NCBI GenBank assembly: GCA_963735885.1
Contig: CAVTMP010000007.1
Location: 62,001-126,000 of the forward strand
Length of the DNA stretch: 64,000 nucleotides
Direction of reading: 5' to 3'
Source of the DNA: JBBSBL01 sp963735885
GTDB taxonomy: Bacteria; Actinomycetota; Thermoleophilia; Solirubrobacterales; Solirubrobacteraceae
The translations under genes were made by a program, and so were the position numbers. The notes under the pieces are model-generated. The model saw nothing but the letters and a program-made list of their open reading frames with translations. It was not told where the DNA came from and ran no database searches. This document shows positions 38,049-47,142 of this stretch, piece after piece; position 1 is the stretch's first letter, and every line of letters begins with the position of its first letter.

Positions 38049-38426
38049 GTGGCCAGAGTCTTGATCGCTGAACCCACGCCTGAAATCCGCCTGCTCCTCG
38101 AGCGGGCGGTCGAGCGGCTGGGCCACGCGCTCGTCCCGCACGAGCGGGCCGACGCCTCCGATCCTCCGGACACCGACATCCTCCTGCTCGAGCCGGCCCT
38201 CACCGGCGGCCTCGATCTGGCCCGCGGCCTGCGCGCGCGGCGCCCCGACGCCGCGATCGTGGTCTGCAGCATCTACCCGCCGACGGCGGAGACGCTCGCC
38301 CTCGAGCCGGCCGCGCTGCTCGAGAAGCCCTTCACGCTCGAGGCCCTCGATCGGGCGCTCGTCGTCGCGGCCGAGCGCGTCGGGGAGCCGGTCGTGCCGC
38401 GGCTGCGCATCGCCGAGACGCACTGA
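38049..38426 (+). CDS. Degenerate receiver-domain protein (pseudo-receiver)
   Basis: 125 residues from GTG 38049, the length of one receiver domain. The fold is visible: VLIAEPTPEIRLLLERAVER, ILLLEPALTGGLDLARGLRA, AAIVVCSI, then LLEKPFTLEALDRALV with the conserved Lys-Pro. The phospho-accepting Asp position carries Glu (LLLEPAL) and the acidic pair of beta-1 is reduced to Glu-Pro, so it probably cannot be phosphorylated normally. It may be constitutively 'on-like' or act as a protein-interaction module. It is divergent from the OmpR-type regulator, sharing a short promoter region. Confidence 0.8.
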   Translation: MARVLIAEPTPEIRLLLERAVERLGHALVPHERADASDPPDTDILLLEPALTGGLDLARGLRARRPDAAIVVCSIYPPTAETLALEPAALLEKPFTLEALDRALVVAAERVGEPVVPRLRIAETH

Positions 38427-38455
38427 GGTCGCCGCCCGCTCGCCGGCGGGCCGCG

Positions 38456-39865
38456 TCATCTCGTGCGCCGCACGAGCCACGAGTACTTCTCCGCTTTCTG
38501 GTAGGCCGCGTCCTTCGCCAGCTTCTGGACCTCGATCGAGAGCGTCGGGTAGACGTGGATCATCCCGGCGAGATCGGCGAGCCGGAGCTTCTCGTGCACG
38601 GCGAGCGCGAGCTCGTGCACCAGCTCGCCGGCGGCCGGGGCGAGGACGTGGGCCCCGACCACCCGCTTCCTCGCGGTCACGATGACGATCTCCCCCGCCT
38701 CGGCGCCGTCGGCGCGCGCGCGGTCGGAGTGGTCGAGCCCCTCGCGGAAGACCTCCACGTCGTCGGGGTCGTGGCGCTCGTGCGCCTCGGCGATCGTCAT
38801 GCCGACGTGCGCGAGCTCCGGGTCCGTGAAGGTGCACCACGGCACGAGCGCGTCGGCGCGGCCCTTGCCCGGGAAGAACATGTCGCGCACCGCCTGCGCG
38901 GCCTCGTAGCCGGCGGCGTGGGTGAAGCGGTGGCGTCCGGTCAGGTCGCCGACGGCATAGATCGAGGCGACGCTCGTGCGCGAGCGCTCGTCGACGACGA
39001 CCCCGCGCGGGGCGAGCGCCACCCCGAGCGCCTCGAGACCCAGGCCCTCGACGTTCGGCCGCCGACCCGCGCCGAGGACGACCTCCGCGGCCGACCAGCG
39101 GCCCGGACGCCCGCGCGCGGTGCCGTGCACGACCTTCGCGCCGTCCTCGAGCGCGACCCGCTCGATCTCGACGCCGAGCCGGAGGTCGACGCCCTCGGCG
39201 AGCAGGCGCTCCTGCAGGCGCGCGACGAGCTCCGGCTCGTCGCGCGGCAGGATGCGGTCGCCGCGCTCGAGGACGGTGGCCGGCACCCCGAGCCGGGCGA
39301 AGGCCTGGGCCATCTCGACCGAGATCGGGCCCGCGCCGATGAAGACCGCGCTCGACGGCGCGCGGTCGGCCTCGAACACGGTCTCCGACGAGAGGAAGCC
39401 GGCCTCCTCCAGGCCGTCGATCGGCGGCACGACCGGCCGGCTGCCGGTGGCCAGCAGGACGAAGCGGGCCTCGAGCGGCTCGCCGTCGACCTCGACCGTG
39501 TTCGGCCCGGTGAGGGTGGCGTCGCCGAGGCGCACCTCGCAGCCCATCTCGCGGTAGTGGTCGGCGTTGTCCTCGGCGTCGGCGATCTTCTGCTGGATCG
39601 CCTTGATGCGCGACCACACCCGGGCGGTGTCGATCGCCGGCTCCACGGGGTCGAGGCCGTAGTGGTCGGCGTGGCGCATCGTGTGGGCCGCCTTGGCCGA
39701 GGCGAGCAGCGCCTTGCTCGGAACGCATCCGGTCCACAGGCAGTCGCCGCCGACGCGATGGCGCTCGACCGCGCAGACCCGGAGGTCGAGGGTCGCGGCG
39801 AACTCGGCGGCGACGAGGCCGCCGGAGCCCAGCCCGATGATGATCAGGTCGTAGCGGCGGGCCAT
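38456..39865 (-). CDS. Mercuric-reductase-like FAD-dependent pyridine nucleotide-disulfide oxidoreductase
   Basis: 469 residues from ATG 39865. FAD fold IIIGLGSGGLVAAEFAATL, redox-active disulfide GGDCLWTGCVPSKALLASA, NAD(P) fold AVFIGAGPISVEMAQAFARL, FAD contact SIYAVGDLTGRHRFTHAAGY, and C-terminal dimerisation domain with the His-x4-Glu-like VYPTLSIEVQKLAKDAAYQ. The class is close to MerA-like and dihydrolipoamide-dehydrogenase-like proteins, but there is no N-terminal HMA domain or C-terminal Cys pair for Hg(II). A general disulfide or quinone reductase role is as likely. Confidence 0.85.
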   Translation of the reverse strand: MARRYDLIIIGLGSGGLVAAEFAATLDLRVCAVERHRVGGDCLWTGCVPSKALLASAKAAHTMRHADHYGLDPVEPAIDTARVWSRIKAIQQKIADAEDNADHYREMGCEVRLGDATLTGPNTVEVDGEPLEARFVLLATGSRPVVPPIDGLEEAGFLSSETVFEADRAPSSAVFIGAGPISVEMAQAFARLGVPATVLERGDRILPRDEPELVARLQERLLAEGVDLRLGVEIERVALEDGAKVVHGTARGRPGRWSAAEVVLGAGRRPNVEGLGLEALGVALAPRGVVVDERSRTSVASIYAVGDLTGRHRFTHAAGYEAAQAVRDMFFPGKGRADALVPWCTFTDPELAHVGMTIAEAHERHDPDDVEVFREGLDHSDRARADGAEAGEIVIVTARKRVVGAHVLAPAAGELVHELALAVHEKLRLADLAGMIHVYPTLSIEVQKLAKDAAYQKAEKYSWLVRRTR

Positions 39866-39968
39866 CGGCTCGGCTCTCTCATGGCGGACGGGCCGGGTGG
39901 CGCACGAGGACGCGCTCCGGGTCGGCGGGATGATCCCGCACGGGCGGCGGTCCGGCATACTCGTCGGC

Positions 39969-40907
39969 GTGCGCGCGGCGATCCTCTCCGCCTACGGCGA
40001 CGTTCCCTCGCCGGGCGAGTTCGACCTCCCGGCCGCGGCCGACGGGCAGGAGGTCGTCGACGTCGAGGTCGCGGGTCTGAACCCGATCGACGTCTCGCTC
40101 GCCTCGGGCACGTTCTACGCCGGCGCGCCGGCCCTGCCCTACGTCGTCGGTCGCGAGGGTGTCGGCCGGACCGCGGCCGGCGCACGGGCGTACTTCGACG
40201 GCCCGGTCCCGCCGTCCGGCTCGATCGCCGCGCGGGCGCTCGTCGCCTCCTCCTCCCTGCTCCCCGTTCCCGGCGACGTGGACGCCGGAGTGGCGGTCGC
40301 CTGCGGGATCGCGGGCCTGGCCGCGTGGCTCGCGCTCGAGTGGCGCGCCGAGCTGCGGCCCGGCGAGACCGTGCTCGTGCTCGGAGCCGGCGGGACGGTC
40401 GGGCGCATCGCGGTCCAGGCCGCGAAGCTGCTCGGCGCCGGCCGGGTCGTCGCGGCGGGCCGCGATGCCGGCACGCTGGCGGACCTCGCCTCAGGCGGGG
40501 CCGACGCCACCGTGCAGATCGATGCGGTGGACGATCTCGCGGCCGCGCTGCGCGACGCGTGCGAGGGCGGGCCGAACGTCACCGTCGACCCGGTGTGGGG
40601 CGCGCCGGCTGCGGCCGCCGTCGACGCGGCCGCCTTCGGCGCGCGACACGTCCAGCTCGGACAGTCGGCGGGCGCCACCGCGGAGCTGTCCTCCAGATCG
40701 GTGCGCGGGAAGCTGATGAGCATCCTCGGCCACACGAACTTCGCCGCCCCGGCCGAGGTGAAGGCGGACGCCTTCGCGCGCATGGTCGCCCACGCGGCGG
40801 CCGGGGAGATCCAGGTCGAGGTCGAGCGCGTGCCGCTCGACGCCATCGCCGACGCGTGGGCCCGCCAGCAGGCCGCGCCGCACCACAAGCTCGTGATCGA
40901 GCCCTGA
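39969..40907 (+). CDS. Quinone oxidoreductase-like (zinc-free MDR family)
   Basis: 312 residues from GTG 39969, with a CATACT hexamer 7 nt upstream. Zinc-free medium-chain dehydrogenase: VEVAGLNPIDVSLASGTFY, LPYVVGREGVG, GIAGLAAWLALEWRAELRPG, nucleotide fold VLVLGAGGTVGRIAVQAAKL, then VDPVWGAPA and GKLMSILGHTNFAAPAEVK. No catalytic zinc Cys or His is present, matching NADPH:quinone reductase-like proteins. The substrate is unknown. Divergent from the disulfide oxidoreductase gene. Confidence 0.85.
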   Translation: MRAAILSAYGDVPSPGEFDLPAAADGQEVVDVEVAGLNPIDVSLASGTFYAGAPALPYVVGREGVGRTAAGARAYFDGPVPPSGSIAARALVASSSLLPVPGDVDAGVAVACGIAGLAAWLALEWRAELRPGETVLVLGAGGTVGRIAVQAAKLLGAGRVVAAGRDAGTLADLASGGADATVQIDAVDDLAAALRDACEGGPNVTVDPVWGAPAAAAVDAAAFGARHVQLGQSAGATAELSSRSVRGKLMSILGHTNFAAPAEVKADAFARMVAHAAAGEIQVEVERVPLDAIADAWARQQAAPHHKLVIEP

Positions 40908-40956
40908 CGCGAGGTTCCCGCTGGCAGCGCGGCGTCGTCCCGGGTAGGGTCGGGCC

Positions 40957-41442
40957 ATGATTCGACTTCCATGGCCGGCCCTCGGAATGACCGCGCTCGC
41001 CGCGCTCGCGGGGGCGGCGGCCGCGCCGGCCGCCCAGCCGCGCCACGGAGCGCGCTACACGGGTCACAGCACCCAGGGAAAGCTCGTCGACTTCCAGGTC
41101 CGACCGGACGGGAGCGGCCTGAGGTTCTACGAGTGGTCGGTGGTCTACCGCTGCAACACGCCCCGGCTGGGCCGGGTCACCTTCGGGGTCGCGCCGCGCT
41201 ACGGGAACCACCGGGTCCCGATCCGCGCCGACGGATCGTTCCGCCTGCGGGTGCGCGAGCGCAGCACGATCACCACCGACCTCGGCGCCACCGTGCTCAC
41301 CACCGGCCACGTGACCTATGCGTTCAGCGGCCGCTTCACCGGAAGGGGACGAACCGCCACCGGCTTCGTCGCGGCGCGCTTCACCGGCACCCGGGGCGTG
41401 CGCTGCGACTCGCGGCGCCGCCGCTGGAACGCGCGAACCTAG
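40957..41442 (+). CDS. Small secreted protein of unknown function
   Basis: 161 residues; ATG 40957 follows a TAGGGT hexamer by 6 nt, implying a leaderless mRNA. Signal peptide MIRLPWPALGMTALAALAGA ending around AAPAAQ. The mature part is beta-rich (VDFQVRPDGSGLRFYEWSVV, VTYAFSGRFTGRGRTATGFV) with two Cys (YRCNTPR and GVRCDSRR) that could form a disulfide, and a basic C-terminus. It resembles the many short secreted beta-proteins of Solirubrobacterales that I recall only as hypothetical; no function is assigned. Confidence 0.75.
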   Translation: MIRLPWPALGMTALAALAGAAAAPAAQPRHGARYTGHSTQGKLVDFQVRPDGSGLRFYEWSVVYRCNTPRLGRVTFGVAPRYGNHRVPIRADGSFRLRVRERSTITTDLGATVLTTGHVTYAFSGRFTGRGRTATGFVAARFTGTRGVRCDSRRRRWNART

Positions 41443-41461
41443 CGCTCGCCGGGGCGACCCC

Positions 41462-42733
41462 CTAGGCGCCGAGCACGTGCTCGAGGCGGCGCTCGAGCGC
41501 GCCGGCGAGCACGCCCCGCACCGGGCCCTCCTCGAAGCGCTCGACGAGCGTCGCGAGGAAGCCCTCGATCACCAGGCGCTTGGCCGCGGGCTCGCGCAGG
41601 CCCCGGGAGCGCAGGTAGAAGAGCTGCTCGGGGTCGATCTGGGCGATCGCCGCCGCGTGGGTGCAGCGCACGTCGTTGGCCTCGATCTCCAGGCCGGGGA
41701 TCGCGTCGGCGTGCGCGCGCTTGGAGAGCAGGAGGTTGCGGCTCTCCTGAAAGGCGTCGGTCTGCTGGGCGCCCGGGTCGACGCGGATCATGCCGCGCCA
41801 GACCGCGCTGGAGCGGTCCTGCAGGACGCCGCGGAAGGCGAGGTCGGAGGTCGTGTGGGCGGCGGCGTGCTCCTGGGTGGTGTCGAAGTCGAGGTGCTGG
41901 CGGTGGTGGCCGGCGTAGGCGCCGGTGACCTTCGCGGCGGCGCCCTGGCCGGCGAGCTTCGTCTCCATGCGCACGCGCCCGCGGCCCGAGCCGAAGCCGA
42001 GCGCGACCCAGTCGAGCGCGCCGTGCGCGCCGACCTCGGCGCGCTGGGAGCCGAGCACCCAGCTCGGCTCCGCGAGCTCCTGGCCGCAGACGAAGCGCAG
42101 GTTCGCGTTCTCGCCGACGACGAGCTCGACCGTCGTGTTGAGCAGGGCGTCGAGGTCCGGCGAGGCGGAGAGCGACTGCTCCCAGACCTCCGCCTGCGCG
42201 CCGTCCTCGACGACGATCAGCGTGCGCCAGTTCAGCGCGCTGCGCGTCGCGTCCTGGACGACCGTGAGCACGATCGGGGCCTCGAGCGCCACGCCGCGCG
42301 GGACGTAGACGAAGGCGCCGCCGGCGAACTCGGCCTCGTTGCGCGCGACGAAGAGGTCGTCGGGCGCGACGACGCTCCCGAGGTGCTCCGCGACGAGCTC
42401 GGGGTGCCGCGCCGCGGCCTCGGCCAGCGGGGCGACCGTCACGCCCTCGGGCACCTCGCCGGCGACGAGCACCGTCTCGCCGTCGACCTGGGTGAGGCGG
42501 ATCGCGCCCTCGAGTCCCGCGAAGATCTCCGTCGCGCGCCCGGCCGCGGCCGGGTCACCGCCGGCCGCCGGAGCGTAGGCGTCGAGGTCGAGCCCGGTGA
42601 GCTCGGTGAACTCCCAGCCCGGCCGGCCCTTGAACTGCGGCAGGCCGAGCTCGTTCGCCCGGGCCGCCGCGGTGACGCGGCGCTCGGCGAGCCACGCCGG
42701 CTCGGCGGTGGCCTCCGCGGTCGCGCCGCTCAT
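41462..42733 (-). CDS. sufD: Fe-S cluster assembly scaffold protein SufD
   Basis: 423 residues from ATG 42733, overlapping sufB by 4 nt. Partner of SufB in the SufBC2D scaffold. The C-terminal SufBD core has GAFVYVPRGVALEAPIVLTV, ERFEEGPV, the conserved HTTSDLAFRGVLQDRSSAVW and RGMIRVDPGAQQTDAFQESR, and the DVRCTHAAAIAQIDPEQLFY segment with the metal-linked Cys and His. The last gene of the suf operon. Confidence 0.93.
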   Translation of the reverse strand: MSGATAEATAEPAWLAERRVTAAARANELGLPQFKGRPGWEFTELTGLDLDAYAPAAGGDPAAAGRATEIFAGLEGAIRLTQVDGETVLVAGEVPEGVTVAPLAEAAARHPELVAEHLGSVVAPDDLFVARNEAEFAGGAFVYVPRGVALEAPIVLTVVQDATRSALNWRTLIVVEDGAQAEVWEQSLSASPDLDALLNTTVELVVGENANLRFVCGQELAEPSWVLGSQRAEVGAHGALDWVALGFGSGRGRVRMETKLAGQGAAAKVTGAYAGHHRQHLDFDTTQEHAAAHTTSDLAFRGVLQDRSSAVWRGMIRVDPGAQQTDAFQESRNLLLSKRAHADAIPGLEIEANDVRCTHAAAIAQIDPEQLFYLRSRGLREPAAKRLVIEGFLATLVERFEEGPVRGVLAGALERRLEHVLGA

Positions 42734-44187
42734 CCGATGCTGCCCTCCATCTGCAACTCGATCAGCCGGTTCATCTCGACCGCGTACTCCATCGGGAGCT
42801 CCTTGACGATCGGCTCGATGAACCCGTTGACGATCAGCTTCGAGGCCTCCTCCTCGGTGATCCCGTGGGACATGAGGTAGAAGAGCTGCTCGTCGCCGAT
42901 CTTCGAGACGGTCGCCTCGTGGCCGACGTTGACGTCGTCCTCGGAGATGCGGATCGTCGGGTAGGTGTCCGAGCGGCAGTCCTCGTCGAGCAGCAGCGCG
43001 TCGCAGACGACCTTCGAACGGGCCTCGGTCGCGCCCTTCGCGACCTCGAGCAGCCCGCGGTAGCTCGAGCGTCCGCCGTCCTTGGAGATCGACTTGGCGA
43101 AGATGTTCGAGGTCGTGTTCGGCGCGGCGTGGACGATCTTGGCGCCGGCGTCCTGGTGCTGGCCCTTGCCCGCGAAGGCGATCGAGAGGATCTCGCCGTG
43201 CGCGCGCTCGCCCATGAGGTAGACGCTCGGGTACTTCATCGTGAGCTTCGACCCGAGGTTGCAGTCCACCCACTCGACCGTCGCGTCGGTCTGCGCGATC
43301 GCCCGCTTGGTCACGAGGTTGAAGACGTTCTGCGACCAGTTCTGCACCGTCGTGTAGCGGATCCGCGCGCCGGGCTTGGCGATCAGCTCGACGACGGCGG
43401 AGTGCAGCGAGTCCGAGCTGTAGGTCGGCGCGGTGCAGCCCTCGACGTAGTGCACGTAGGAGCCCTCGTCGGCGATGATCAGCGTCCGCTCGAACTGGCC
43501 CATGTTCTCGGTGTTGATGCGGAAGTAGGCCTGCAGCGGCATCTCGACGTGCACGCCCGGCGGCACGTAGACGAACGAGCCGCCGGACCACACCGCGGAG
43601 TTCAGCGCGGCGAGCTTGTTGTCGTTGGCCGGGATGACCGTGGCGAAGTACTCGCGCACGAGGTCCTCGTGCTCGCGCAGCGCGGAGTCCATGTCGAGGA
43701 AGATCACGCCCTGCTGCTCGAGGTCCTCGCGGACCTGGTGGTAGACGACCTCGGACTCGTACTGCGCGCCGACGCCGGAGAGGAACTTCCGCTCGGCCTC
43801 GGGGATGCCGAGCCGGTCGAACGTCTTCTTGACGTCGTCGGGGACGTCGTCCCACGAGCGCTCGGCCCGCTCGGAGGCGCGCACGAAGTAGTGGATGTTG
43901 TCGAAGTCGACCTCGGCCAGCAGCGGCGAGCCCCAGGTCGGCATGGGCCGGGCGAGGAAGTGGTCGAGCGCCTTGAGGCGGAACTCGCGCATCCAGGCCG
44001 GCTCCTGCTTGAACTCGGAGATCTTCTCGACGAGCTCGCGGGTCAGCCCCTTCGGCGCCTTGTAGAGGTAGTTCTCGGGATCGTGGAAGCCGAAGCGCTC
44101 GGTGTAGTCGGCGTTGATGTCGCGCAGCGCCTCGTTCTCGTCGGGCTCGGCGAGGGTGGCGGGAGCGTCGGGCTCGAGCGGTGCCAT
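42730..44187 (-). CDS. sufB: Fe-S cluster assembly scaffold protein SufB
   Basis: 485 residues from ATG 44187. Scaffold on which clusters form. Conserved stretches: ISEFKQEPAWMREFRLKALD, FDRLGIPEAERKFLSGVGAQ, WSGGSFVYVPPGVHVEMPLQ, YFRINTENMGQFERTLIIAD, YVEGCTAPTYSSDSLHSAVV, TVQNWSQNVFNLVTKR and KVVCDALLLDEDCRSDTYPT. Full length with no frameshift. It begins 1 nt after the Rieske gene stop. Confidence 0.96.
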   Translation of the reverse strand: MAPLEPDAPATLAEPDENEALRDINADYTERFGFHDPENYLYKAPKGLTRELVEKISEFKQEPAWMREFRLKALDHFLARPMPTWGSPLLAEVDFDNIHYFVRASERAERSWDDVPDDVKKTFDRLGIPEAERKFLSGVGAQYESEVVYHQVREDLEQQGVIFLDMDSALREHEDLVREYFATVIPANDNKLAALNSAVWSGGSFVYVPPGVHVEMPLQAYFRINTENMGQFERTLIIADEGSYVHYVEGCTAPTYSSDSLHSAVVELIAKPGARIRYTTVQNWSQNVFNLVTKRAIAQTDATVEWVDCNLGSKLTMKYPSVYLMGERAHGEILSIAFAGKGQHQDAGAKIVHAAPNTTSNIFAKSISKDGGRSSYRGLLEVAKGATEARSKVVCDALLLDEDCRSDTYPTIRISEDDVNVGHEATVSKIGDEQLFYLMSHGITEEEASKLIVNGFIEPIVKELPMEYAVEMNRLIELQMEGSIG

Positions 44188-44188
44188 G

Positions 44189-44506
44189 TCAGGAGACCTC
44201 CAGCTTGATGGTGCCCTCGTCGACGATCACCGGGAACGTGTCCACGGGAACGTAGGCGGGCAGGGTGAGCGGCCTGCCGGTCTTCAGGTCGAAGCGCGAG
44301 CCGTGGCGCGGGCACTCGACGGTGCACGCCTCCTGGTCCAGCTCGCCCTCGATCAGGGTGCCTTCGTCGTGCGAGCAGCGATCCTCGATCGCGTACACGG
44401 TGCCCTCGCAGTTGAAGACGCCGATCTCGAGGTCCTCCCACGTGATGAGCCGCATGCCGCCGGGCGGCAGCTCGACCAGCGGGCAGACGTCGATGATGTC
44501 GGGCAC
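44189..44506 (-). CDS. Rieske-type [2Fe-2S] ferredoxin
   Basis: 105 residues from ATG 44506. A small soluble Rieske protein: ligands in DRCSHDEGTL (Cys-x-His) and VECPRHGSRFDLKTG (Cys-x2-His). Such non-haem ferredoxins are often embedded in actinobacterial suf operons and may carry electrons for cluster assembly. Lies between sufU and sufB in the operon. Confidence 0.93.
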   Translation of the reverse strand: MPDIIDVCPLVELPPGGMRLITWEDLEIGVFNCEGTVYAIEDRCSHDEGTLIEGELDQEACTVECPRHGSRFDLKTGRPLTLPAYVPVDTFPVIVDEGTIKLEVS

Positions 44507-44631
44507 GGGGAACGAAGTCCTAGCGGAGCGATCGGATTTGCTCCGAGGAGTCTAGCGGGAGTCCGGGCGGGGCAGGCCCGGGGCCGGACGGTCAGCGGAA
44601 CGCGTCGGGCGGAACGCGTCGAGCGGAGCGC

Positions 44632-45036
44632 CTACGCGCCGGAGGCCGGCTCGGCCTCCCACTCGACCTCGCCCCCGAGGCTCGCGCTCTTCAGCACCTT
44701 GAGCGAGAGCAGCGCGCACTTCAGGCGCGTGGCCGAGATGTCGATCCCGAGCAGGTCGAGCACGAAGGAGCGGTCCAGGCGCAGGACGTCCTCGGCCTTC
44801 ATCCCGATCACCTCGTCGGAGGTCATCGAGGCCGCGGCCTGGGAGATCGCGCAGCCCTGGCCCGAGAAGGCGACGTCGGTGATCACGCCGTCGTCGTCGA
44901 CGGCGAGCTGCACGGTCAGCTCGTCGCCGCACAGCGGATTGGTGTCGTGGAACTCGAGGTCGGCCGCCTCGAGCCGGCCCCAGTGGTGGGGGCGCTTGTA
45001 GTGCTCGAGGATCTGCTCGCGGTAGAGGTCGTCCAC
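44632..45036 (-). CDS. sufU: SufU zinc-dependent sulfurtransferase
   Basis: 134 residues from ATG 45036. Accepts the persulfide sulfur from SufS. MDDLYREQILEHYKRPHHWG opening; zinc/sulfur residues in NPLCGDELTVQ (Cys, Asp), FSGQGCAISQAAASMTSDEV (Cys) and ISATRLKCALLSLKVLKSAS (Cys). The insertion between the second and third Cys is typical of SufU as opposed to IscU. Follows sufS by 9 nt. Confidence 0.93.
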   Translation of the reverse strand: MDDLYREQILEHYKRPHHWGRLEAADLEFHDTNPLCGDELTVQLAVDDDGVITDVAFSGQGCAISQAAASMTSDEVIGMKAEDVLRLDRSFVLDLLGIDISATRLKCALLSLKVLKSASLGGEVEWEAEPASGA

Positions 45037-45045
45037 GCGGCGCTC

Positions 45046-46309
45046 CTACTCGTCGAGCCGCATGACGCGGCGGACCTCGTGGAGGCCGGCGACGAGGCGG
45101 TCGACGTCGTCGCGCGTCGTGTGGACCGCGAAGCTCGCGCGCGAGGTGGCCGCCACGCCGAGGGCGCCCATGAGGGGCTGCGCGCAGTGGTGCCCGGCGC
45201 GGACGCAGACGCCGTCGCGGGCGAGGATCTCGGCGACGTCGTGCGGATGGGCCCCCTCCACGGCGAACGAGACGACCGCGCTGCGACGGTCGAGGTCGGT
45301 CGGCCCGTACTGGCGCACGCCCGGCACCTCGGCGATCCGCTCGAGCGCGTAGGCCGTGAGCTCGCGGCCGTGGGCGCGGACCGCGTCCAACCCGAGCCCG
45401 TCGAGCCAGCGCAGCGCGACCGCGAGCCCGGTGGCCTCGACGTAGGGCGAGGTGCCGGCCTCGAAGCGCCACGGCAGGTCGTTCCACGTCGCGCCGTCGA
45501 AGTCGACCGTCTTGATCATGTCGCCGCCGCCGAGGAACGGCGGCATCGCTTCGAGCACCTCGCGCCGGGCGCACAGCACGCCGACGCCGGTCGGCCCGTA
45601 GGCCTTGTGCCCGGTGAAGACGTAGAAGTCGGCGCCGACCTCGGCGACGTCGACCGGCAGGTGCGGCACGGCCTGGCACCCGTCGACGAGCGTCGCCGCG
45701 CCGGCGTCGCGCGCCCGGGCCACGAGGTCGGCCACGGGGTTGATCGTGCCGAGCACGTTGGAGACGTGGGCGAGCGCGACGAGCTTCGGGCCGCGGGCGA
45801 GCAGCGCCTCGAAGGCGTCGTCGTCGAGCACGCCGTCCTCGTCGACCGGCGCGTAGGCGACGAGCGCCTCGCGCCGCTCGGCGAGCATCTGCCACGGCAC
45901 GATGTTCGAGTGGTGCTCCATCTGCGTGAGCACGATGCGCTCGCCGGCGCCGACGTGCTCCTCGCCCCACGTCCGCGCGACGAGGTTGATCGAGCTCGGT
46001 GGCGTTCTTCGCGAAGATCGTCGCCTTCGGGTCGGCGCCGAGCCGCGCGGCGATCTCGGCGCGGCCGTCCTCGAAGCGCGCGGTCGACTCGGCGGCCAGC
46101 GGGTAGACGCCGCGGTGGATGTTCGCGTTGTGGCGCGCGAGGTGGTCGGTGAGCGCGTCGAGGACCACGCGCGGCTTCTGCGCCGTGGCGGCGGCGTCGA
46201 GGTAGGCGAACGGGCGCCCGCCCGGTCCCTCCCGCTCGAGGAACGGGAACTCCGCGGCCACGCGGGCGAGGGCGGGTGCGGCGGCGGGTGCGGCGGCGGA
46301 GGGCTCCAT
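45046..46309 (-). CDS. sufS: Cysteine desulfurase SufS, one frameshift
   Basis: About 420 residues after correcting one shift near 46,000 (TIFAKNATEL into INLVARTWGEEHVGAGERIV). PLP enzyme that removes sulfur from cysteine. N-terminal FPFLEREGPGGRPFAYLDAA, then HRGVYPLAAESTARFE; PLP Lys in FYVFTGHKAYGPTGVGVLCA; catalytic Cys in CVRAGHHCAQPLMGALG. The shift interrupts an otherwise perfect type II desulfurase, so a sequencing error is likely. Confidence 0.92.
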
Positions 46310-46328
46310 GGCGCGCGGGCCGCCGGCG

Positions 46329-47096
46329 TCAGGCCGCCGCGGCCTGGACCTCCTCGATGATCCAGCCGTAGCCCTTCTCCTCGAGCGCGTCGACGAGCTC
46401 GGGCCCGCCGTTCTTGACGATCCGGCCCTGGTAGAGGACGTGGACGTGGGTCGGCTCCACGAGATGCAGGATGCGCTGGTAGTGGGTGATGATGAGCACG
46501 CCCATGTCGTCGCCGGCGACGGTGTTCACGCCGCGTGCGACGACCTGCAGCGCGTCGATGTCGAGCCCGGAGTCGGTCTCGTCGAGGATCGCCATCTCGG
46601 GCCGCTGGAGCGCGAGCTGGAGGATCTCCATGCGCTTCTTCTCCCCGCCGGAGAGCCCGTCGTTGAGGTAGCGCGAGGCGAAGGCCTTGGGCACGTCGGT
46701 GAGCTCCATCGCCGCCTCGACGGTCTGGCGGAACGCCTTGAGCGAGATCGGCTCCTCGCCGTCGGCCTCGCGGTGCGCGTTCATCACCGACCGGAGGTAC
46801 TTCGTGACGGTGACCCCGGGGACGGCGACCGGGTACTGGAAGGCCATGAAGAGGCCCATCCGGGCGCGCTCGTCGGGATCGGCCTCGGTGACGTCCTCGC
46901 CCTTGAAGGTGATCGTGCCCTCGGTGACCTCGAGGTTCGGGTGGCCCATGATCGCGTTGGCGAGGGTGGACTTGCCGGAGCCGTTGGGACCCATGAGGGC
47001 GTGGATCTCGCCCTTGCCCACGTCGAGGTCGACGCCGCGCAGGATCTCCTTCTCGCCGGCGTGGACGTGGAGGTTGCGGATCTCGAGGTCGGGCAT
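46329..47096 (-). CDS. sufC: Fe-S assembly ATPase SufC
   Basis: 255 residues from ATG 47096. ABC-type ATPase that drives SufBCD. Walker A LMGPNGSGKSTLANAIMGHP, SufC-specific ITFKGEDVTEADPDERAR, signature DGLSGGEKKRMEILQLALQR, Walker B MAILDETDSGLDIDALQVVA and switch His ITHYQRILH. First structural gene of the operon, 46 nt after the regulator. Confidence 0.96.
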   Translation of the reverse strand: MPDLEIRNLHVHAGEKEILRGVDLDVGKGEIHALMGPNGSGKSTLANAIMGHPNLEVTEGTITFKGEDVTEADPDERARMGLFMAFQYPVAVPGVTVTKYLRSVMNAHREADGEEPISLKAFRQTVEAAMELTDVPKAFASRYLNDGLSGGEKKRMEILQLALQRPEMAILDETDSGLDIDALQVVARGVNTVAGDDMGVLIITHYQRILHLVEPTHVHVLYQGRIVKNGGPELVDALEEKGYGWIIEEVQAAAA

Positions 47097-47142
47097 CGGG
47101 TGGGGTTCGTCTCTCTGTCTGGGGGTCTGGGCGACGGCGCGC

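Noticed and set aside
38456..39865. Mercury-resistance mercuric reductase
   Set aside because: No HMA domain, no C-terminal vicinal Cys pair and no mer genes nearby; only the generic disulfide-reductase fold is supported.
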